Origin: Bacteroidota bacterium
GTDB lineage: Bacteria; Bacteroidota; Bacteroidia; Flavobacteriales_D; Crocinitomicaceae
Length of the DNA: 32,220 nt
Direction of reading: 5' to 3'
Assembly (NCBI GenBank): GCA_024280155.1
Contig: JAJRQQ010000042.1
Location: 1 to 32,220 of the forward strand
Below the pieces are notes generated by a model that saw nothing but the letters and a program-made list of their open reading frames with translations, was not told the origin of the DNA and made no database searches. Numbering within the stretch: the stretch's first letter is position 1; every line of letters begins with the position of its first letter. This document shows positions 22,820 to 30,047 of this stretch, one piece after another. Position numbers and translations under genes: made by a program.

Positions 22820-24727
22820 TTACAACTTATTCTCAATAATCCCTTCCACTACTTCGGGATTCAATAAAGTAGAAGTATCTCCTAAATTACCCAATTCATT
22901 TGCAGCAATTTTTCGGAGGATTCTACGCATTATTTTTCCAGAACGCGTTTTCGGTAAACCTTCTGTAAATTGAATCTTATCCAATTTAGCAATTGGTCCG
23001 ATGCGCTCTGAGATGAGTTGATTGATTTCTTTTTCTACATTCTCATGAATTCTACCCTCACCTGTTTCTTTGAGAGTAACGTATCCATACAAGGCATTGC
23101 CTTTGATATCGTGAGGAAAACCAACAATGGCCGATTCTGCCACAGCCGGATGTTCATTGATAATATCTTCGATTGGTGCTGTACCTAAGTTATGTCCAGA
23201 AACAATAATCACATCATCCACTCGACCAGTAATTCGATAATAACCCGTTGCATCTCTCAGAGCTCCATCGCCAGTAAAATACATATCCTCGTACGCCGAA
23301 AAATAGGTTTCTTTGTATCGCTGATGGTCGCCCCAAATTGTTCTCGCAATTGACGGCCAAGGAAATTTAATACACAATCGTCCTTCTACTTGATTTCCGT
23401 AGATTTCATTGCCATTTTCATCCATTAACGCAGGTTGAACTCCCATAAAAGGCCAAGTTGCAAAGGTTGGAATGGTTGGCGTAACATAAGGTATTGGTGA
23501 AATCATAATTCCCCCTGTTTCTGTTTGCCACCAAGAATCGATGATAGGACTTTTTTTCTTTCCTACGTTATCATTGTACCAGTGCCAAGCTTCTTCATTG
23601 ATAGGTTCACCAACAGACCATAATACTTTCAACGAACTTAAATCATGCTTATTTACATGTTCTCAATTCTCTTTCGCTAACGCACGAATGGCAGTTGGGG
23701 CGGTATAAAACTGTGTTACTTTATGCTTGTCAATTATTTCCCAAAATCGACCGAAATCAGGATAACTTGGCACACCCTCAAACATAACAGTCGTTGCAAC
23801 ATTCGCTAAAGGTCCGTAAACAATGTAACTATGTCCGGTAATCCAACCAATATCAGCGGTACACCAATACACATCATCGTCGGTATATTGAAAAATATTT
23901 TTAAAAGTATATGCCGTATAAACCATATATCCTGCAGTTGTATGCACCATTCCTTTGGGTTTTCCCGTAGAACCAGATGTGTAAAGAATGAATAATGGGT
24001 CTTCGGCATCCATAATTGTTGGCGCACATTCTTTGCTTGCATTATCCAACAAAGGCTGCAACCAAACATCACGACCTTCTTTCATTTGGATGTTAGAATT
24101 GATTCTTTTTACAACCAAAACATTCTCCACATTAGGACAATCATTTAGTGCTTCGTCAACAATGCTTTTTAAATCAATTGTTTTTGCTCCTCGATAAGAA
24201 CCATCCGAAGTGATGACCATTTTACAATCACTATCATTGATTCTCGAAGAAAGTGCTGTAGAAGAAAATCCTGCAAATACGACAGAATGAATGGCTCCTA
24301 TTCTCGCACAAGCCAAAAGAGAAATTGCTAACTCAGGTATCATGGGTAAATAAATACACACTCTATCGCCTTTCTCAACACCTTTAGATTTTAACACATT
24401 TGCCATCTGATTAACACGTTCGGCTAATTCATTATAGGAAATATGCTGTGCTGACTCATCAGGATTGTTGGGTTCAAAAAGAATTGCCGTTTTCTCTCCA
24501 TTCGTCAATAAATGTCTGTCGATACAATTTTCTGTGATATTTAATTTCGCTCCATCGAACCATTTTATTTCTGGCTTAGAGAAATCCCATTCCAAGACCT
24601 TGTCCCATTTTTTACGCCAAAGAAAATGTTCTTCTGCAATTTCACTCCAAAAAACTTCGGGTTGTTGCACTGATTTACGATAAACTTTAAAATATTCTTC
24701 GAGGTGTTTGATATGATAGTTACTCAT
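22820..24727 (-). pseudogene. acs: Acetyl-CoA synthetase interrupted by one in-frame TGA
   Basis: The frame from ATG 24727 to the stop at 22820 is continuous except for one TGA at 23663-23665 (codon 355), with no shift. Full length would be ~635 residues, normal for Acs, which activates acetate to acetyl-CoA through acetyl-AMP. Before the stop: the N-terminal region and P-loop YTSGSTGKPKG (249-259). After it: SWWQTETGG, YFTGDGALRD, YYRITGRVDDVI and the acetylatable lysine in KTRSGKIMRR. The context ALAKEN-TGA-EHVNKHDL suggests the lost residue was Leu (TTA to TGA). Two nearby tryptophans (VLWSVGEP, ATWPF) are unusual for the family as I remember it. Either a recent nonsense mutation, a base-calling error, or read-through. 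No restart with a good context; an ATG-less 28-residue gap precedes KVLWSVGEP. Confidence 0.85.
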
Positions 24728-24806
24728 AGTTGATTCAATGATTTATTTTGAAGAATAAATATACAAAAAACATGGGAAAGAGAGAGAGACTTTTAAATTC
24801 TATATT

Positions 24807-24920
24807 TTTTGTTGAAATTTACATAGAGGGTATGGAGAAAAACTACACAGAGCTCACAGAAATAACATTCTCCGTGTAACCTCCTATCCTCCGTGTTAAT
24901 TTACTTAGAGAACAAGGAAT
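24807..24920. repeat. ~110-bp direct repeat, left copy
   Basis: Starts TTTTGTTGAAATTTACATAG and ends AACAAGGAAT. It matches 29044-29149 with a few substitutions and one ~8-base indel. It contains ACACAGAG (24845-24852) facing CTCCGTGT words (about 24870 and 24890), so it can fold. No gene was found between 24728 and 25036; this repeat, a second TTTTGTTGAAATTT word (24987-25000) and the upstream block shared by the two T9SS genes are all that is there. Confidence 0.7.
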
Positions 24921-25036
24921 ACAAAACAAGGAATGCGAAATGAAAAAATGGGATTTCTTAAACTTATCTCTTAAAGGTCTAAATTCTTTTGTTGAAATTT
25001 TTTATTAACTTGCTACAACTCTCAAAAAAAAGACAA

Positions 25037-26989
25037 TTGCAAATAATAGCTAAATATTTTTTAAAATATACACTTTTAGCATTTGTTTTAGTGCATTTTA
25101 ATTTTTGTTTTTCTCAAATAATCTTTGAGCAAGATATTTGCCATTGTGGTATCACGGGGGATGGGTACTCACCGGGATTTTCAAGTAATACTGGGCAATT
25201 TGAAGTAAATATTGACTCTGGTAGCACTATTAAAGAAGCGTATTTGTTTATAAGTATTTATAAAAATAATTCTGAAAACACTTATGAGGTGAGTAATAAA
25301 ACTATTCTTTTTGATGGGGCCCTTTTAAACCTAGACTCTGTTAATTTTATTTCTAATGAATTTAAATCATTTCAAACATCTATTACTACATATCAGAAGA
25401 TTGCATACTTTAATGTAACTGACTATATTTCAACAACGAACAATATCTATTCAATAACCCCCCCATTTAATCAAATAGGTACTCCTTTTGGCACAATAGC
25501 TACAGAGTATTATTTATATATTATTTATGAGAAATCTACTTTTAAACCTACTGGGTACTCAATAATTATCAATAACCAAAATGTTGAGCCTAATCTAAGT
25601 TACACAATCAATCAAATAAATAAAATTGATTTAACCAATGATGCTAATTTAACACTTAATACAAGTGGTTTATGTGACACTTCTATCCTCTTAGACGGCT
25701 CTTACGTTAAAATAAATAACAACCCAATAGGTCTTATTGGTGGTCAAGAACCAAACTCAAATTACTGTTCAGGACCTACAGGGTCTTTTTATTACCAAGA
25801 CTCCACACTCTACGGCTTAGGGAATGATGAGGCAAATAATACCATGTCCGGAATTGATTTAATTGCAAATATTCAGTCATACATAACAAACCCTACTTCC
25901 TTTGATGTTGAGTTTGAATATCAAGACATCGGTAGTTCGGGGGATAAAACCAATGCAATATTAGAACTCTTCCTCGCCTACACCACTCCTTGCGATACCT
26001 TTTCTGTTTCCGTACCAAACGACACAATTGTTTGCCGTGGCACTCAACTTCAACTCAATGTTTCGGGCGGGCAGAAATATGAGTGGTTACCCAGCACAGG
26101 GTTAAGTTGTGATACTTGCGCCAATCCTATTTTCACCGCAGACAGTTCCATGAACTATACCGTAAGAATTTGGAACAATGATACTTGCTCCGTGGTAAGA
26201 CCTTTGCAAATATTGGTCAGCCAACCCAAAATAGATACACTGATTATTTCTCCGCCAACGTGTGGTACAAATGATGGAGAAATTGCTGTAAATGCAAGTT
26301 CGTTTAGTTGGCTCGATTTGAGTTACAGCGGTGGTGGTGCTTTTCAAACAGACAGTGTTTTGAGTAATTTAGCAGAAGGCACTATTACCCTTACCGTGCA
26401 AGATGAAGCTGGTTGCTCGGTAGATACAACTTTCTTTTTACCTTCGGTAAATAATACCAATGCTTTATTTACGGTCAACCCACCTGGTGGAGAAGATGTT
26501 CCAATGGTGATTTGGGCAAATAGCACTTCGCAGAATGCCAACCAATTTGAATGGTGGATAGATAGCATCTTGGTGGGGAATAACAATGAACAATACCATA
26601 CTTTCAACACAAGTGGTGCACATGAAATCATGCTCGTTGCGTGGCAATACGACCCTAATTGTGCTGATACAAGCATTTTTGAGTTCAATATCAAGCGAAA
26701 AGTGATTATTCCAACGGCTTTTACTCCTGACGGAGACGGAATCAATGATTTTTGGGAGATTTTATATTTGGATGAATTGTATCCACAGAATAAGGTTTTT
26801 GTGTACAACCGCTGGGGTAATTTAGTGTATGAAAGTGAAGAAGGGAAGTATGGAGAGAGAGCGTGGGCCGGTGCTTCGACAAGCTCAGCATCGGGTGGAG
26901 GCAAATTACCTGTGGGGAGTTATTTTTATGTAATAAAAACAGGTACAAATGATGCCGATTTTACAGGAAGTGTGACGGTGGTGAGGTAG
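25037..26989 (+). CDS. T9SS type B sorting-domain protein, paralog 1
   Basis: About 650 residues, exported. A TTG at 25037 is the likely start: the same TTGCAA in the same upstream sequence begins the paralog at 27058, and it directly precedes the signal peptide (KYTLLAFVLVHFNFCFSQ). Residues ~28-309 form an unrecognised N-terminal region, beginning FEQDICHCGITGDG, with a late GSFYYQDSTLYG block shared with the paralog. Residues 310-650 hold a Cys-containing segment (CDTFSVSVPNDTIVCRGTQ), a SprB/PKD-like part, and the C-terminal sorting domain: IIPTAFTPDGDGINDFWEI, VFVYNRWGNLVYES and LPVGSYFYVIKTG. Such domains direct export by the gliding-associated type IX system. The loop before LPVGSYFY contains an insertion (ASTSSASGGG) encoded by REP-like DNA. 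Probably a cell-surface or secreted protein. Confidence 0.82.
   Translation: MQIIAKYFLKYTLLAFVLVHFNFCFSQIIFEQDICHCGITGDGYSPGFSSNTGQFEVNIDSGSTIKEAYLFISIYKNNSENTYEVSNKTILFDGALLNLDSVNFISNEFKSFQTSITTYQKIAYFNVTDYISTTNNIYSITPPFNQIGTPFGTIATEYYLYIIYEKSTFKPTGYSIIINNQNVEPNLSYTINQINKIDLTNDANLTLNTSGLCDTSILLDGSYVKINNNPIGLIGGQEPNSNYCSGPTGSFYYQDSTLYGLGNDEANNTMSGIDLIANIQSYITNPTSFDVEFEYQDIGSSGDKTNAILELFLAYTTPCDTFSVSVPNDTIVCRGTQLQLNVSGGQKYEWLPSTGLSCDTCANPIFTADSSMNYTVRIWNNDTCSVVRPLQILVSQPKIDTLIISPPTCGTNDGEIAVNASSFSWLDLSYSGGGAFQTDSVLSNLAEGTITLTVQDEAGCSVDTTFFLPSVNNTNALFTVNPPGGEDVPMVIWANSTSQNANQFEWWIDSILVGNNNEQYHTFNTSGAHEIMLVAWQYDPNCADTSIFEFNIKRKVIIPTAFTPDGDGINDFWEILYLDELYPQNKVFVYNRWGNLVYESEEGKYGERAWAGASTSSASGGGKLPVGSYFYVIKTGTNDADFTGSVTVVR
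26867..26894. repeat. REP-like sequence inside the sorting-domain gene 1
   Basis: GCCGGTGCTTCGACAAGCTC followed by AGCATCGGG. The word TTCGACAAGCTCAG is known to me as the core of REP-type palindromes in many bacteria, whose translations read STSSATG, LRQAQ or ELVEAP. Here it is read in frame as GASTSSASGG. Confidence 0.6.
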
Positions 26990-27057
26990 GAAAGAATAAT
27001 ATCTGTATTTTTTGTTTAATATTTTTATTAACTTGCTACAACTCAAAAAAAAGACAA

Positions 27058-29019
27058 TTGCAAGGAAATTACAAATATTTTTTTAATTATACATCTCTAA
27101 CCTTAATTTATATATTCTTTTTTATTGTTTTATATAATAACGTAACAGCTCAATATCTATACAAACAAGATTTATTTTACGGAGGGATAACTGGGGATGG
27201 TAAAGATTCTTCGCCATTTACGGACACGTTAACTGTAAATGTTCAGATAGAACCAGGAAGCACGATAAAAAGTGCTGAATTATTTGTTTTGGCTATAAAT
27301 TTTCCTGGTGATAAAATAATTTTATTCAATAATAATCCTGTTTTATTATCCTTAAACAATAGCTTAAGTACAGGGTATTATGAATATATTGTCGGAGGAG
27401 CACCACAATTACACCACATTCTTTCTGTTGATGTAACTCCGTTTATCACGGCTTCTACTCTGAATTATAACATCGTTACACCTGATTCTGGTTCAGAGTG
27501 GATGAATAGTATATCTTTTTATAGAAGTTATTATTTACTAGTTACTTATGAAAACCCCGCTCTTCAAAGAGTAAACTCGGTTGTTTATTTTAATACTCAA
27601 AATTCAGGAAATACTATTAACTACATAGTTTCACCTATTAACATTATTAATACATTTAATGATATTGGTTTTACTTTTCAGGGTACAGACTTCTGTGAAG
27701 TTCCTCAAGATTCAAGTTTTGTTTTTGTAAATGGAAACAATCTTGGCTTAGTTGGCGGGGTAGAACCCGGAGAGCACTCTTGCTCGGGAGTCAGAGGTTC
27801 TTTTTATTATCAAAACTCAACTTTATTTGGTTATGATTATGACACAGCCAATATAACAATGAATGGTATAGACGCGTTAGCGAATATACAACCGTATCTA
27901 ACATCAAATGATTCAATTCATTTTGCTTTTCAATATCAAAACCCAGGTGCATCTGATGGTACCAATCCTATCCACGAACTCTTCCTCGCCTACACCACTC
28001 CCTGCGATACCTTTTCTGTTTCCGTACCAAACGACACAATTGTTTGCCGTGGAACGCAACTTCAACTCAATGTTTCGGGCGGACAGAAATACGAGTGGTT
28101 GCCCAGCACAGGGTTAAGTTGTGATACTTGTGCCAATCCTATTTTCACCGCAGATAGTTCCATGAATTACACCGTAAGAATTTGGAACAATGATTCTTGT
28201 TCAGTGGTACATCCTTTGCAAATATTGGTCAGCCAACCGAGAATTGATACACTGATTATTTCTCCGCCAACATGCGGTACAAATGATGGAGAAATTGCTG
28301 TAAATGCAAGTTCGTTTAGTTGGCTCGATTTGAGTTACAGCAGTGGTGGTGCTTTTCAAACAGACAGTGTTTTGAGTAATTTAGCAGAAGGCACTATTAC
28401 CATTACCGTGCAAGATGAAGCTGGTTGCTCGGTAGATACAACTTTCTTTTTACCTTCGGTAAATAATACCAATGCTTTATTTACGGTCAATCCACCTGGT
28501 GGAGAAGATGTTCCAATGGTGATTTGGGCAAATAGCACTTCGCAGAATGCCAACCAATTTGAATGGTGGATAGATAGCGTCTTGGTGGGGAATAACAATG
28601 AACAATACCATACTTTCAACACAAGTGGTACACACGAAATCATGCTCGTAGCGTGTCAATACGACCCCAATTGTGCTGATACAAGCATTTTTGAGTTCAA
28701 TATCAAGCGAAAAGTGATTATTCCAACGGCTTTTACACCTGATGGAGACGGAATCAATGATTTTTGGGAGATTTTATATTTGGATGAATTGTATCCACAG
28801 AATAAGGTTTTTGTGTACAATCGCTGGGGTAATTTGGTGTATGAAAGTGAAGAAGGGAAGTATGGAGAGAGAGCGTGGGCCGGTGCTTCGACAAGCTCAG
28901 CAACCGGCACGACAGGCTCAGCGGGTGGAGGTAGATTACCTGTGGGGTCTTATTTTTATGTCATTAAAACAGGTACAGATGATGCCGATTTTACAGGAAG
29001 TGTGACGATAGTGAGGTAG
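27058..29019 (+). CDS. T9SS type B sorting-domain protein, paralog 2
   Basis: A 653-residue paralog, 68 bases downstream of the first. TTG start at 27058 after the shared leader (TTAACTTGCTACAACTC and AAAAAAAAGACAA). Signal peptide region TLIYIFFFIVLYNNVTAQ. The N-terminal ~306 residues are homologous to but strongly diverged from paralog 1 (shared GGITGDG, GLVGG-EP, GSFYYQNSTLFG and MNGIDALANIQ). From residue 307 on the two proteins are almost identical (about ten substitutions in ~335 residues) apart from six extra residues in the REP-like loop (ASTSSATGTTGSAGGG). The sorting domain is complete. Likely surface-exposed proteins with variable ligand regions on a common export/anchor module; the N-terminal ligand is unknown. 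Confidence 0.82.
   Translation: MQGNYKYFFNYTSLTLIYIFFFIVLYNNVTAQYLYKQDLFYGGITGDGKDSSPFTDTLTVNVQIEPGSTIKSAELFVLAINFPGDKIILFNNNPVLLSLNNSLSTGYYEYIVGGAPQLHHILSVDVTPFITASTLNYNIVTPDSGSEWMNSISFYRSYYLLVTYENPALQRVNSVVYFNTQNSGNTINYIVSPINIINTFNDIGFTFQGTDFCEVPQDSSFVFVNGNNLGLVGGVEPGEHSCSGVRGSFYYQNSTLFGYDYDTANITMNGIDALANIQPYLTSNDSIHFAFQYQNPGASDGTNPIHELFLAYTTPCDTFSVSVPNDTIVCRGTQLQLNVSGGQKYEWLPSTGLSCDTCANPIFTADSSMNYTVRIWNNDSCSVVHPLQILVSQPRIDTLIISPPTCGTNDGEIAVNASSFSWLDLSYSSGGAFQTDSVLSNLAEGTITITVQDEAGCSVDTTFFLPSVNNTNALFTVNPPGGEDVPMVIWANSTSQNANQFEWWIDSVLVGNNNEQYHTFNTSGTHEIMLVACQYDPNCADTSIFEFNIKRKVIIPTAFTPDGDGINDFWEILYLDELYPQNKVFVYNRWGNLVYESEEGKYGERAWAGASTSSATGTTGSAGGGRLPVGSYFYVIKTGTDDADFTGSVTIVR
28879..28925. 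repeat. REP-like hairpin inside the sorting-domain gene 2
   Basis: GCCGGTGCT (28879-28887) pairs with AGCAACCGGC (28899-28908, one bulged A) around TCGACAAGCTC, followed by a partial second unit ACGACAGGCTCAGCGGG (28909-28925). Read in frame as GASTSSATGTTGSAGG. The complete palindrome here, versus the shorter form in paralog 1, gives the 18-base length difference between the two genes. Confidence 0.65.
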
Positions 29020-29043
29020 GAGAGATTGATAAATTCAGTGTTC

Positions 29044-29149
29044 TTTTGTTGAAATTTTACACAGAGGGTATTGAGAAAAACTACACAGAGATAACATTCT
29101 CCGTGTAAGCTCCTATTCTCCGTGTTAATTTATTAAGAAAATAAGGAAT
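29044..29149. repeat. ~110-bp direct repeat, right copy
   Basis: Same orientation as 24807-24920, starting TTTTGTTGAAATTTTACACA and ending AATAAGGAAT. It lacks the bases around CTCACAGA of the left copy. Together the copies bracket the tandem T9SS genes. Confidence 0.7.
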
Positions 29150-29167
29150 GTGTCGAAAGTGCAACCA

Positions 29168-29986
29168 TTACCACCAAGTGATAAAAAATTCGGTAAAGGA
29201 GTCACTATTTTTTTCCCAACATAGCGGAGATTGTTTTTCTTCAATACTTTTTTCAACCTCCTCTTTAACATCTTCAAAACTCAACCAAATATCATTTTCT
29301 GAAGGATCTATTCCCCATTCTTTTTTTGTTGGAATAAAATACTTTTTTGAAGAATGATTTTGAAACATAAAAGCTTCGATGTTTAAATAATATCCTTTGA
29401 TTGCTTTCTGAAAAGTGGGATGTAAATTTTCTTTCAATGCATAAGGAATGAATAATGAAACCAACAAACATAACACCTGTTCCACTTTTTCTAAATCAAG
29501 CGCTGGAAATGTTGTTTTTGAACGGAGGTCGTACAACAATGGAAACTGTTTTGTTTTGAGTTTTTCAAGTTTCTCCACTAAAGAATCTTTCCGATTAGGC
29601 CCTATCCAATTATTGACTTGTTTCGAAGAAATTTGAGGATCGAATAAGTAAAACTTATACGCCAATTCAAGGTGATAAACTGTATCTGTTTGCAGATTTT
29701 TTACAATAAAATCAATTTCACCGATGGTTGTTTTTTCTTGAATGATTTGTGTATTCTCATGAAGAACCGAGAAATTATTTGATGTTTTTAATAATCCACC
29801 AACGACTCTCTCAACTAAATGACCTAAACGTAAATTGGTAGGCAATTCAAAATCTATTTCCGATGGAAGATTTAATTCTGAGAGATGAAAAGATGGAATT
29901 CCAGTAATCGACTCTTCAAGTTGAGAAGCGTTAAAAATAGATGCTATTCTGGAAGATGTTTTCAGTTTGTTTGATTTTATATCCAC
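29168..29986 (-). CDS. DUF1853-like protein, possible nuclease fold
   Basis: About 272 residues from GTG 29986; an alternative GTG at 30007 lies in the terminator hairpin of the preceding gene. The middle matches DUF1853 as I remember it: LGHLVERVVGGLL, then TTIGEIDFIVKN, YHLELAYKFYLFD, NWIGPNRKDSLVEKLEKLKTKQFPLL. The order GEIDF ... ELAYKF gives a D...E-x-x-K arrangement like PD-(D/E)xK nucleases, but nuclease activity is inference. Cytoplasmic, no signal peptide. A TATATTTA box ends one base before GTG 29986, so a leaderless message is possible. Function unknown; its neighbours (T9SS genes, gcvP) give no clue. Confidence 0.7.
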   Translation of the reverse strand: MDIKSNKLKTSSRIASIFNASQLEESITGIPSFHLSELNLPSEIDFELPTNLRLGHLVERVVGGLLKTSNNFSVLHENTQIIQEKTTIGEIDFIVKNLQTDTVYHLELAYKFYLFDPQISSKQVNNWIGPNRKDSLVEKLEKLKTKQFPLLYDLRSKTTFPALDLEKVEQVLCLLVSLFIPYALKENLHPTFQKAIKGYYLNIEAFMFQNHSSKKYFIPTKKEWGIDPSENDIWLSFEDVKEEVEKSIEEKQSPLCWEKNSDSFTEFFITWW

Positions 29987-29999
29987 TAAATATAACAAA

Positions 30000-30029
30000 A
30001 AAAGCACTCTCCTTTCGAAGAATGCTTTT
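30000..30029 (-). terminator. Rho-independent terminator after gcvP
   Basis: AAAAGCA (30000-30006) pairs with TGCTTTT (30023-30029), extended by TCT/AGA after one mismatch. On the minus strand the stem ends in a run of seven T. It lies 18 bases after the gcvP stop. Confidence 0.75.
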
Positions 30030-30047
30030 CAATAATTCATCAATTCA

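Noticed and set aside
23663-23665. TGA as a recoded tryptophan or selenocysteine codon
   Set aside because: TGA terminates several genes in the window, Trp is normally TGG, the context suggests Leu, and no SECIS-like hairpin was seen after it.
26102-28910. Minus-strand frames such as those containing AELVEAPA over the T9SS genes
   Set aside because: Duplicated in both paralogs only because the DNA is duplicated; the ELVEAP peptide is a typical spurious translation of REP-like DNA.
24807-29149. Composite transposon bounded by the ~110-bp repeats
   Set aside because: No transposase, no terminal inverted repeats and no target duplication were seen; the repeats are low-complexity words found elsewhere too.
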